The notes beneath the pieces were generated by a model. It was not told where the DNA came from. It saw only the letters and a program-made list of their open reading frames with translations, and did not search any database. 64,000 nt of DNA from Mycobacterium sp. (GTDB taxonomy: Bacteria > Actinomycetota > Actinomycetes > Mycobacteriales > Mycobacteriaceae). A program made the translations under genes and the position numbers. Below, piece by piece: positions 19,101 to 26,830 of the stretch. The first letter of the stretch is position 1. Each line of letters opens with the position of its first letter. Location of the stretch: assembly GCA_023264735.1 (NCBI GenBank), contig JAHFVD010000018.1, positions 52,279-116,278 on the forward strand, in the 5' to 3' direction.

Positions 19101-20000
19101 ATGCTCGCCGACGTGACGCAGTGGTCGCCGACTCGGCTCGGCAATCTGACCGGTAAACGGATCATCGTGACGGGCGCGACCAACGGCGTCGGACTCGGCA
19201 CGACGCGGGCGCTGGCTCGCGCCGGAGCGCACGTCATCATGGCGGTCCGCAACACCGAACTGGGTGCGCAGCGCGCCGCCGCGATCGGCGGATCCACCGA
19301 GGTGCTCAAGGTCGACCTGGCCGACCTGGCCTCGGTCCGGGCCTTCGCCGACTCGCTCGACGGCGACGTCGACATCCTCATCAACAACGCGGGTGTGCTG
19401 ACCGACCAGCGGCGGGAGACCGTCGACGGTTTCGAGGCGACGCTCGGCACCAACATGCTCGGACCGTTCGCGCTGACGAATCTGGTGTTTCCCCGGGTGC
19501 GCTCCCACATCATCAACGTCGCCTCCGACGGCCACCGCATGGCGAAGCTTCGGCTGGACGATATGCACCTGCGCCGAACCAAATGGACCGCGCTGAATGC
19601 CTACGGGCACTCGAAACTCGCGATGATGCTGTGGGGCCTCGAGCTCGACCGGCGCCTGCGGGCGGCCAATTCCGGCGTCGTCACCCACCTGATTCATCCC
19701 GGCTGGGTCGCGTCCAATCTGGCGCAGACCTCCGATTCGCCGTTGACGTCGGCGGCGTACAAGGTGGTCGACGGACTGGCCCGGCGGTTCGCCAACGACG
19801 TCGACCAAGGCGCGGTGCCCACGCTGTACAGCATCAGCGAGCCGATACCGCCGGGCAGCTACGTCGGGCCCGCCGGCCGCATGGGCCTGCGTGGCGCAAC
19901 GGCATTGATCGGCCGCTCAACAGAGGCGTGCGATTACGACGCCGCCGCCCGGGTCGTGCAGTTCGCCGAACAGGAAACGGGCACAACGCTTCCCGTCTAG
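19101..20000 (+). CDS. Short-chain dehydrogenase (retinol dehydrogenase-like)
   Basis: A 299-residue SDR of the extended retinol-dehydrogenase-like group. It has TGATNGVG (cofactor loop, about residues 25-32), VDLADLASVR, NNAG, VASDGH in place of the usual Ser block and YGHSKLA as the active-site Tyr/Lys motif. The Arg in AVRNTE favours NADP. Substrate unknown. It is divergent from the sulfotransferase operon. GTG 19113 (TQWSP) is an alternative start. Confidence 0.88.
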   Translation: MLADVTQWSPTRLGNLTGKRIIVTGATNGVGLGTTRALARAGAHVIMAVRNTELGAQRAAAIGGSTEVLKVDLADLASVRAFADSLDGDVDILINNAGVLTDQRRETVDGFEATLGTNMLGPFALTNLVFPRVRSHIINVASDGHRMAKLRLDDMHLRRTKWTALNAYGHSKLAMMLWGLELDRRLRAANSGVVTHLIHPGWVASNLAQTSDSPLTSAAYKVVDGLARRFANDVDQGAVPTLYSISEPIPPGSYVGPAGRMGLRGATALIGRSTEACDYDAAARVVQFAEQETGTTLPV

Positions 20001-20005
20001 CTGGA

Positions 20006-20671
20006 TTAGATACTGTCGTACGCGTCGAGATCGCTGCCGGTTGCCGCGAGATGGTCCGCAAAGAACGCGAGGATGCGCTGCCACGCGTTTTCCGCTTCCG
20101 GTGCCGAGTACGCGATGCCAGCGATACCGGCTACCAACCGAATTGGCGCCGGCAGCGGATGTTGATTCATAAAGCTGCGGCCGGCGCGCGGGTACTTCTT
20201 CACATCGTGTGGTACTTCTCCGCGGGTGAGCACCGCCTCGAGCTTGTCGACATCGTTGGGAAGGCCGGCATAGCTGGGCACTGCCGCGTCGAACAAGCCG
20301 CCGGGCGCCAACTGCAAACAGAAGCCCGCGCCCATGCAGAAGCCCGCCACGCCGACTTTGCCTGTGCATCGGCTATCAGAAGTCAGGTATTCGCGGGCGG
20401 CAAGCAGATTGCCGTAGGAGAGGCCGCGGCCGGTGAAGTGCGAACGGACAGTACTGACGCAATTGATTTTGGGGCCGGGGCCGTCATAGAGCGAGGGGGC
20501 GATCGCCAGGTAGCCACTGGCCGCAAAACGATCGGTGATCCGCCTCAAGTCGGCTGTCATTCCGAGAACATCGTGGACGACCACGACGCCAGGCCACGGC
20601 CCCTCGCCATCGGGTATCGCGAGGTAGCCGCGCAGACGGCTCTCGGCGGCCGGAATCGTGACCTCACTCAT
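20006..20671 (-). CDS. Dienelactone hydrolase-family protein lacking catalytic residues
   Basis: A 221-residue alpha/beta hydrolase of the dienelactone hydrolase (carboxymethylenebutenolidase) family. The nucleophile elbow GFCMGAG with Cys112 is normal. Two other parts of the triad look lost: the stretch after LPNDVDKLEAVL is short by roughly 20 residues where the acid Asp normally sits, and the catalytic His motif, usually AGHSF, reads AGRSF here with Arg165. The protein may be inactive or have a different role. It diverges from the TetR gene at 20878, which probably controls it. Confidence 0.8.
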   Translation of the reverse strand: MSEVTIPAAESRLRGYLAIPDGEGPWPGVVVVHDVLGMTADLRRITDRFAASGYLAIAPSLYDGPGPKINCVSTVRSHFTGRGLSYGNLLAAREYLTSDSRCTGKVGVAGFCMGAGFCLQLAPGGLFDAAVPSYAGLPNDVDKLEAVLTRGEVPHDVKKYPRAGRSFMNQHPLPAPIRLVAGIAGIAYSAPEAENAWQRILAFFADHLAATGSDLDAYDSI

Positions 20672-20796
20672 CCAGAGTCACCGTTGAGTCGGCGCTTCAC
20701 ATGCGGGCGTGCTTCGGTCACGCGTTAGGTCCTCCAACATCTGCCCTGCTCAGCCAGCGCGTGGCCAAAATATCCCGTGCGGGACCTCGATAGGTA

Positions 20797-20821
20797 ATAT
20801 GTATTGCAAACCAATACATAT
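20797..20821. promoter_or_regulatory. 25-bp palindrome, candidate TetR operator
   Basis: Perfect 10-bp arms ATATGTATTG (20797-20806) and CAATACATAT (20812-20821) around the 5-nt spacer CAAAC. It lies between the divergent dienelactone-hydrolase-like and TetR genes and is the typical size of a TetR operator. A weaker repeat, AGTGTAT/ATACACT (20841-20847 and 20863-20869), follows and shares the GTAT core. Confidence 0.65.
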
Positions 20822-20877
20822 ACATCGTGTTGCGCATCGTAGTGTATTGGATTAGGGCGTGCATACACTGGCTGCAA

Positions 20878-21510
20878 ATGGAGCTCGGACCACTCTTCCC
20901 GTACACCCCGCCGGCACCCCCGGAGCCGTCCAGTGAGGAACGGATTCGGGATGCTGCGCTGAGGAGCTTCGCGAACCACGGCGTCGCCGCCACCTCGATG
21001 CGGATGATCGCCGATGCTGCTGGCGTATCGCTCGGCTTGGTCCAGCACTACTTCAAGACGAAGGCTGATCTGGTCAACACAGTCGACCGCTACGTGTTAC
21101 AGGTCATCAGCGAGGCCCTGAGGGCCGCGGCGACGCCGGGTGCACCCGCAGAGGCGTTGGAAGAGGCCGGCAAACGGATGACGAAGTTGACGATCGATCA
21201 TCCTCTGGTCATCAACTACCTTGCCCGCGCGTTGTGCGAGGGCGGCGAGATCGGCTCGGTGGTGTTTGACGGATTGGTAACTATTAGCACGGCCCAAGGG
21301 GACCACTTCCGTGAACAGGGCTTGATACGGGAGAACCTTGATCCGTTGTGGGCCGTGTTGAACCCGTTGATCTTGCGCGTCGGCGCGTTCATCCTCCGCC
21401 CGCACATCGAGCGCCAACTTGGCGAGCCGTTCTTCACAGCTACCCAATTGGAACGTTGGGATGATGCAGTCACCAAGGTGCTGCAAGAAGGACAATTCCG
21501 CGACCGCTGA
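20878..21510 (+). CDS. TetR-family transcriptional regulator
   Basis: A 210-residue regulator with the TetR N-terminal DNA-binding domain: EERIRDAALRSFANHGV, then the helix-turn-helix TSMRMIADAAGVSLGLVQHYF at about residues 36-56 and KTKADLV. The C-terminal ligand-binding domain is divergent and gives no clue to the effector. ATG 20878 is chosen because the preceding open frame from GTG 20827 overlaps the operator-like repeats and does not look coding. The divergent hydrolase gene and the 25-bp palindrome between them suggest auto-regulation and control of that gene. Confidence 0.9.
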   Translation: MELGPLFPYTPPAPPEPSSEERIRDAALRSFANHGVAATSMRMIADAAGVSLGLVQHYFKTKADLVNTVDRYVLQVISEALRAAATPGAPAEALEEAGKRMTKLTIDHPLVINYLARALCEGGEIGSVVFDGLVTISTAQGDHFREQGLIRENLDPLWAVLNPLILRVGAFILRPHIERQLGEPFFTATQLERWDDAVTKVLQEGQFRDR

Positions 21511-21764
21511 AGATCCTGCAGGAACTTCATCGGCAAGCGTTGCAGCCTTGCGGCAGAATAACTTCCGCAGATGTTGGGATGTCGGCCGAATAGATCAGAT
21601 CGGTTTGCGGTGAAGCAAAGCGCAACAGTGCCGCCTCGTGACACGTTTGGCAGTGCAGAGCGGAGTCGGGGGTGATGGATCGTTGCCGGCATACGGATTT
21701 ACTCGTTCTGGCCGTTCGGCTGGCACACGCGGTCCCGACCTCCACCCAAGCAGACGAAGCCCAC

Positions 21765-23600
21765 TCAACGTCTGTGGTCAGTACATCTCGTCGGCCGGGT
21801 CGCTTCCAGGGCTCGGATCAGGCTGGCCGAATCCCACGGTCCGCGATGGCGAATGCCGTTGACGAAGAACGTCGGCGTCGCGTTGAGATCCATCAACTCG
21901 GCGTCCTGAGCGTCGTCATCGACCCGGTGTAGCACCCGCGGCGAGTGCAGGTCTTCGTCGAATTGGGTTATGTCACAGCCGACTTGGTCGGCGTAGCGGT
22001 AGATGTGCTGCCATTCCAGGTAGTCCTGGAACTCGAACATCATCGTTCCCATCTCGAAGAACTTGCCCTGCAGTGCGGCAGCTTCGCTGGCCCGCGCGGC
22101 GTCCGTAGCCCTCGGGTGCACCCGCTCCAGCGGCAGATGCCGCCACACGTAACGCAATTGGTCACCGAAGTGGGCGCGGACTTCGTCGATCCCGCCGGTG
22201 GCGCGGCTGCAGAACGGGCATTCGTAGTCGCCGTATTCGACCAGGGTCAGCGGCGCATCGACCGGCCCACGGATGTGATCGCGGTCCGGATTGATATCGC
22301 GGACCAGCTTGAGCCCCACCGCGACCGGCGGGCTGAATCGATCGGTGAGCCGGAAGACCGCCCACCCCAACGTGAATGCGATGACTGATGCCGCCAGAAC
22401 ACCGACGCGAGCCATATCGGCCGAGTGTGGGTCGGTGATCGCCAGGTCGACGATGAACAGCGCGATCGTGAATCCGATCCCGGACAGCGCCGCGCCGCCG
22501 GCGATCCGCCGCAACGTCAGCCCCGGCGAGAGCCGGCCGAGCCCGGTGCTCTGCACGAGCCAGGTTGCCCCGGTGATGCCGATCAGCTTGCCAATCACCA
22601 GACCGGCCACCACACCCCACGTCAGCGGTGACCGCATGGCGGCCATCACGGTGTCGGCGTCTAGTCGCACACCGGCATTGGCCATTGCGAACAGCGGCAG
22701 CACCCCGAAGGACACGTACGGCCCGAACCCGGTGACCAACCGCTCGTTGATCGAGATCGAGTCGCGGAGGCTGCGGGTGGCCGCCCGGGCGTACTCCGAG
22801 TTCGGCGACTGTCGAAACGCGCGGATGACGTCGACTGCCGCCTCCACCCGCTGGCGCTCGGGCGTAAACACCGGGATCACCAGTGCCACCGCCACGCCGG
22901 CGAGCGTGGGGTGCACGCCACCGTTGAACAGCGCCAACCACAGGGCAACGGCCAGAACGCAATACGTCACGCCGCGCATGACCTCGGGTAGGTAGCGCAC
23001 GCCAATCAGGGCGGCCACCAAGACGACAGCGATTAGCAGCGGTACGATCCGGACCTGCTCCGAATAGAACAGGGCGATGGCGGCCAGCGCCCCGACGTCG
23101 TCGACGACAGCCAACGTCAGCAGGAAGGTCCGCAGCCGGGCCGGGTACTTGGGTGCGATGATCGCCAGCGCGCCGACCAGGAACGCGGTGTCGGTGGAGA
23201 TGACCACTCCCCACGCGCTGGCATCGTCGCCGGATGGGTTGAACAGCAGGAAGATCACCGCGGGCAGGATCAGCCCGGCGAGCGCAGCGACCACCGGCAC
23301 CAGCGCCCGGGAGCGCTCCGTGAGTTCCCCGATGGTGAACTGGGCCTTGACTTCCAGTCCCACGATGAAGAAGAAGAACGCCATCAGTGCGTCGTTGACG
23401 ATCGCCTTGACCGTCAGCGCGCCGTGGTAATTGCCGAAGCTCAACCCGACGTGCGTTTCCCAGAACTCGGAATAGGTGTGCGCCCAAGGCGAGTTCGCCC
23501 ACAGTATGGCCACGACGGTGAAGATCAGCAGTAGTGCTGCGGCGGCGTTCTCGCCGAAACGCTTCGCTGTCGGGTCGCGACCCAGCCGGCTGCCTCTCAC
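21765..23600 (-). CDS. nhaA: NhaA sodium/proton antiporter fused to a DsbA-like thioredoxin domain
   Basis: About 611 residues. Residues 1-400 are an NhaA-type antiporter with about 12 helices; the paired transport-site aspartates are seen in TLAVVDDVGALAA, and the GLEVK and NGGVHPTLAGV blocks are present. Residues about 430-600 form a thioredoxin-fold domain of the DsbA/FrnE type with the CPFC redox motif (YGDYECPFC) and the cis-Pro segment ATPTFFVNG. Twelve helices would put this domain in the cytosol. GTG 23600 is chosen because it overlaps the GH76 stop as GTGA, the usual coupling pattern; an upstream ATG at 23636 would overlap further. Confidence 0.9.
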   Translation of the reverse strand: MRGSRLGRDPTAKRFGENAAAALLLIFTVVAILWANSPWAHTYSEFWETHVGLSFGNYHGALTVKAIVNDALMAFFFFIVGLEVKAQFTIGELTERSRALVPVVAALAGLILPAVIFLLFNPSGDDASAWGVVISTDTAFLVGALAIIAPKYPARLRTFLLTLAVVDDVGALAAIALFYSEQVRIVPLLIAVVLVAALIGVRYLPEVMRGVTYCVLAVALWLALFNGGVHPTLAGVAVALVIPVFTPERQRVEAAVDVIRAFRQSPNSEYARAATRSLRDSISINERLVTGFGPYVSFGVLPLFAMANAGVRLDADTVMAAMRSPLTWGVVAGLVIGKLIGITGATWLVQSTGLGRLSPGLTLRRIAGGAALSGIGFTIALFIVDLAITDPHSADMARVGVLAASVIAFTLGWAVFRLTDRFSPPVAVGLKLVRDINPDRDHIRGPVDAPLTLVEYGDYECPFCSRATGGIDEVRAHFGDQLRYVWRHLPLERVHPRATDAARASEAAALQGKFFEMGTMMFEFQDYLEWQHIYRYADQVGCDITQFDEDLHSPRVLHRVDDDAQDAELMDLNATPTFFVNGIRHRGPWDSASLIRALEATRPTRCTDHRR

Positions 23601-24697
23601 GCTGTCACCGTATGTGCAGCCTCCATCAACATCCAACCCGACAGCTGCACCGAGAGATCGCGCTCGGGTGTCTGCGACGAGTTGACCGCACCCTCGACGA
23701 ACTGCGCCTGTCCACCACCGGTCGTCGGGATCTCGGCGGTGCTGTCCCAGGACGGCCCGAACAATGGCAGCCCGTCCACACTTTGGCGGTTGTCCCAGGC
23801 GGCGCCGGCCGAGGCAAGCACGATCCCGCGGGCGGTATCCCTGGCCGCGGTGTCTTCGGCGGACTGCCCGGGCAGGTCGGTCGCCGCGAGCGCCAGATAC
23901 CGGGCGGTGATCCCGGAGAACAGCCCGCCATCTCCGCCGCCTGCCCCGTTCAGAATTCCGCCGGGCGCCATGCGTTCGCCGATCGCCGCGACCAGCCGGC
24001 GGACCCGGGCCGGGTGCCGATTGTCACGGGTGCGTACCGCCAGCTCGGTCTCCAATCCCAATACGACCCCCTGGCAGTACGTGTACTGCGCGCGGACCAG
24101 TGAACCGCCCACGATGCCGTCGAACACCAAGTGGGTCTCGGGATCGATCAACGTTTCGTCGATCCAGTCGGCCATCTGCTGGGCCCGTCGCAACCGGTCG
24201 TCATAGCGGGCCAGGAAGATCCCGGCGGGACCGTTGGCCGGCGCGTTGAAGAACTGATCCTGTTTACGCCAAGGGATTCCGCCGCCGTCCTCAGGCACCC
24301 ACGACTTGACGAACTGTTCGCAGAGGGTGGCCAGGGCGCGCGGGCGATCGACGCCCGCCACGCGCCCCGCACGCTCCAAGGCCAGTGCCAGCCAGGCCAT
24401 ATCGTCGTAATAGCTGTTGGTCCAGCGGCCGTTGTTGCGCAGCCGGTGACCACGGATCTGCCGTTTGATCCTGCCCAGCCGGTCGGGCTGCGGATCGCGC
24501 AGCTGCGCGTCGATCAGGCAGTCCAACAGGTGCGCCTGCCACCAGTAGTGCCAAGTTCCGAACCACCGATCACCGCGGGCGGGCGGCCAGCTGACGACGC
24601 CGAGCTGTGTTCCCGGTAGATTCCAGAGCGTGCGCAGATGGCGCTTCGCGATCGCGGATTCGGCACTGGCAGCTCGGTTGGCCCACAGCTGGTCCAT
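23597..24697 (-). CDS. Glycoside hydrolase family 76 protein (Rv0365c-like)
   Basis: A 366-residue protein resembling GH76 alpha-1,6-mannanases. The neighbouring catalytic aspartates typical of the family are seen in NSYYDDMAWLALALE (Asp98, Asp99), and the (alpha/alpha)6 toroid pattern is visible (FNAPANGPAGIFLAR, RAQYTYCQGVVLGLE). There is no signal peptide, so it would act inside the cell on mannan-containing lipids or released oligosaccharides. ATG 24697 (MDQLWANRAAS) is preferred to 24739, which would overlap the methyltransferase gene by 28 nt. Confidence 0.85.
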   Translation of the reverse strand: MDQLWANRAASAESAIAKRHLRTLWNLPGTQLGVVSWPPARGDRWFGTWHYWWQAHLLDCLIDAQLRDPQPDRLGRIKRQIRGHRLRNNGRWTNSYYDDMAWLALALERAGRVAGVDRPRALATLCEQFVKSWVPEDGGGIPWRKQDQFFNAPANGPAGIFLARYDDRLRRAQQMADWIDETLIDPETHLVFDGIVGGSLVRAQYTYCQGVVLGLETELAVRTRDNRHPARVRRLVAAIGERMAPGGILNGAGGGDGGLFSGITARYLALAATDLPGQSAEDTAARDTARGIVLASAGAAWDNRQSVDGLPLFGPSWDSTAEIPTTGGGQAQFVEGAVNSSQTPERDLSVQLSGWMLMEAAHTVTA

Positions 24698-24711
24698 GCG
24701 CCAATCCTGCC

Positions 24712-25356
24712 CTACCAAGCCTGCGAAAGATCGGCCCATTGTCTGATCCAGGCGTGCATGGCGATGCCGGCGGCGACGGCGGCGTTGACACTGCGGGTCG
24801 AGCCGAATTGCGCGATCGACACCGTGATCGCCGCGCCCTCGCGAGCCGCCTCGGAGATCCCCGGCCCCTCCTGGCCGAACACCATCAGGCAGTCGCGCGG
24901 CAGCGAGGTGGTTTCCACCGGCACCGCGCCGGCGATGTTGTCGACGGCGACGACGGTCAGTCCGGCGCCGGCCGCAAAGGCGAGTAAATCGTCGGTGCTG
25001 TCGTGGTGGGTCAGGCGTTGGTAGCGGTCAGTGACCATGGCCCCGCGGCGGTTCCAGCGCCGGCGTCCGACGATGTGCACGGTGTCGACGGCGAAGGCGT
25101 TGGCCGTGCGAACCACCGCGCCGATGTTGGCGTCGTTGCCGAAGTTCTCGATCGCGATGTGCAGCGCATGCCGGCGGCAATCGATATCGGCGATGATCGC
25201 CTCCCGCGTCCAGTACCGGTAGGCGTCGACGACGTTGCGGGAGTCGCCCTCACGCAACAGGTCTGGGTCATAGCGCGGGTCGTCGGGCAGCTCACCGACC
25301 CAGGGCCCGACGCCAGGGGCGCCGGTGCTCCACTCGGTAGGGCCTGCGTCAGTCAC
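24712..25356 (-). CDS. SPOUT (TrmH-type) RNA 2'-O-methyltransferase (Rv0380c-like)
   Basis: A 214-residue protein with the TrmH-type SPOUT knot: IENFGNDANIGAVVRTANAF (motif 1 with the conserved Asn and Arg), LMVFGQEGPGIS (motif 2, SAM site) and GSTRSVNAAVAAGIAMH (motif 3). It should methylate a ribose in tRNA or rRNA; which one is not evident. The start overlaps the stop of the upstream lipoprotein gene by 4 nt, and GH76 and NhaA follow closely, so four genes may share a transcript. Confidence 0.9.
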   Translation of the reverse strand: MTDAGPTEWSTGAPGVGPWVGELPDDPRYDPDLLREGDSRNVVDAYRYWTREAIIADIDCRRHALHIAIENFGNDANIGAVVRTANAFAVDTVHIVGRRRWNRRGAMVTDRYQRLTHHDSTDDLLAFAAGAGLTVVAVDNIAGAVPVETTSLPRDCLMVFGQEGPGISEAAREGAAITVSIAQFGSTRSVNAAVAAGIAMHAWIRQWADLSQAW

Positions 25357-25712
25357 GGGTCACCCAGCTCGGTGGCTTCGACCGGGTGGGCAAGAGTGCC
25401 GTATAGGCCGAATGGGACGTGTTGGGGTTTGGCGCGGGATGCCGCAGGGTCCGCCGGCGCAGCATCGATGTCGACGGGGACGAAATCACCATTCCGTCGG
25501 AAATCAGCAACCGAGACGTTCCAGCCCAGCAGTGCCAACGACGCCCCGATGCGGGCCTGAGCCGCTCCGTAACTGGATTTGCTGGACGAAGGTGAGCACG
25601 CCGCGGCGAAGATCACACAGACAACTGCCAGCGAAGCCGCTGTCGGGTGAGCGAATTTTCGTCCTTGAACAGCCGACTGGAGAGATCGCAACGCCGGTGC
25701 GATACAGGTCAC
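25353..25712 (-). CDS. Small lipoprotein (Rv0381c position)
   Basis: A 119-residue protein with an N-terminal hydrophobic segment ending in the lipobox-like AAAC (Cys39, followed by SPSSSKSS), so probably an exported lipoprotein with a mature part of about 80 residues. The mature part has no recognisable motif. The GTG start has an AAAGGG site upstream. It overlaps the methyltransferase by 4 nt. Its place corresponds to Rv0381c, which I remember as clearly longer, so this may be a shortened relative or a different gene. Confidence 0.6.
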   Translation of the reverse strand: MTCIAPALRSLQSAVQGRKFAHPTAASLAVVCVIFAAACSPSSSKSSYGAAQARIGASLALLGWNVSVADFRRNGDFVPVDIDAAPADPAASRAKPQHVPFGLYGTLAHPVEATELGDP

Positions 25713-26077
25713 CCAACGCCCTTTCTGACCCCTAGCTCATGCTCCGGACGTACCATCCGGCTTTTCGCGCGCCCGCAATAACAAATCGGTCTCCAACGAT
25801 GACGAGTGTAGGGTCTCCCGTTCAGTCAACAGCGGCGCCGCCCTTGACCTGGAATGTTGTGCGCACAGGTGTTCGCGGAGACCGTATTTTCAGCCGCTAT
25901 TCACCATCGCGTGCGACTGCTACCCCCCGGTAACCAGGGCTTTTCCAGCTAACGGCTGGAGTCTTTGCGCCCTTCGGCGGGATACTGATATTTGCAAGTT
26001 CGAATAAATAGCGCCCGCACAACCCCGGTGCCCGCTGCGGACACCCTATCCGCAAGGCGCCCGATAGATGGGAAACG
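25713..26077. other. 365-bp intergenic region upstream of the three-gene c-di-GMP operon
   Basis: No convincing reading frame on either strand. It must hold divergent promoters for the lipoprotein and for the operon starting at 26078. It contains two short inverted repeats: CCGGA/TCCGG (25743-25747 and 25755-25759) and TCCAGC/GCTGGA (25944-25949 and 25955-25960). AT-rich stretches near 25982-26010 could hold the operon promoter. I see no riboswitch-like structure. Confidence 0.5.
25944..25960. promoter_or_regulatory. Short inverted repeat, possible operator
   Basis: TCCAGC (25944-25949) and GCTGGA (25955-25960) with the spacer TAACG, about 120 bp upstream of the operon start at 26078. Short arms make it a weak candidate. 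Confidence 0.3.
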
Positions 26078-26830
26078 ATGAACGCTTCAGTGCTGGACTT
26101 CCCTGATCAGAAGCTCTACCACCTGCCTGAGACGATTAGCTGGCGCGACACGGATACGGGTTGCACGATCACGTGTGCCCAACCCGACAGCGAACCTGAG
26201 CTATGGGAAGACTACCTGCAGGGAGCCCTCCGCAGCTACGAAAAACACGGAGTCGAAGCCGCACTGGACCTCGAGTCGTTCGCCGACGGCCGCGACACCA
26301 CGCTGTTCTACACCGCCGTCGACGACAACGGCCGGATGCTGGGCGGCCTCCGGGCGAAGGGCCCGTACTTCAGCGCCGACGAATCGCACGCGATCGTCGA
26401 GTGGGAAGGGCAGCCCGGCCAGGAAACAGTCCGCAAGATGATCACCGACCGCCTGCCGTTCGGCGTGGTGGAGATGAAGTCGGCGTGGGTGAGTGACGAC
26501 CCCGCCCGCAGCGGCGAGCTGACCCGCACCTTCGCCCGCACCGCGTTCCCGACCATGGAGCTGTTGGGCGCCCAGTTCATCCTGGCCACCGCCGCTGCCC
26601 ACGTCCTTGATCGGTGGAGCACCTCGGGCGGTGTGGTCGCCACCAAGATTCCGGCCGCGGCCTACCCCAGCGAGCGCTACCGCACCAAGATGATGTGGTG
26701 GGATAGGCGCACCTTCGCCAACCACGCGGAGCCTCGGCAGTTGGCCAAAATCGTTAAGGAGATGCGCATGCTGGCGACGATCTCTGAGGAATTCAGCGAC
26801 TTCGGCCTGCAGTACGGGAGTGGCATGTGA
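26078..26830 (+). CDS. Conserved protein of unknown function, possibly GNAT-like (first gene of c-di-GMP operon)
   Basis: A 250-residue cytosolic protein. No firm family assignment. The central part (LFYTAVDDNGRMLGGLRAKGPY, later ELTRTFARTAFPTMELLGAQ) has the strand, helix and turn order seen in GNAT and autoinducer-synthase-like acyltransferases, and a basic/aromatic block follows (ERYRTKMMWWDRR). This is a suggestion only. The stop overlaps the GTG of the next gene by 4 nt, so it is made together with an E1-like/nitroreductase fusion and a GGDEF/EAL enzyme. From memory it corresponds to the gene next to Rv1355c in M. tuberculosis. Confidence 0.65.
   Translation: MNASVLDFPDQKLYHLPETISWRDTDTGCTITCAQPDSEPELWEDYLQGALRSYEKHGVEAALDLESFADGRDTTLFYTAVDDNGRMLGGLRAKGPYFSADESHAIVEWEGQPGQETVRKMITDRLPFGVVEMKSAWVSDDPARSGELTRTFARTAFPTMELLGAQFILATAAAHVLDRWSTSGGVVATKIPAAAYPSERYRTKMMWWDRRTFANHAEPRQLAKIVKEMRMLATISEEFSDFGLQYGSGM

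Noticed and set aside
20773..20784. Palindrome TCCCG-TG-CGGGA upstream of the hydrolase gene
   Set aside because: Short and GC-rich, so expected by chance; the AT-rich 25-bp palindrome nearby is much stronger.
22162..23502. 446-codon alternative minus-strand frame inside the NhaA fusion
   Set aside because: Arg/Gly-rich translation; the NhaA and thioredoxin motifs are in the other frame.
25713..26077. Cyclic-di-GMP riboswitch in front of the GGDEF/EAL operon
   Set aside because: No conserved GEMM-type helices or tetraloop could be found by eye.
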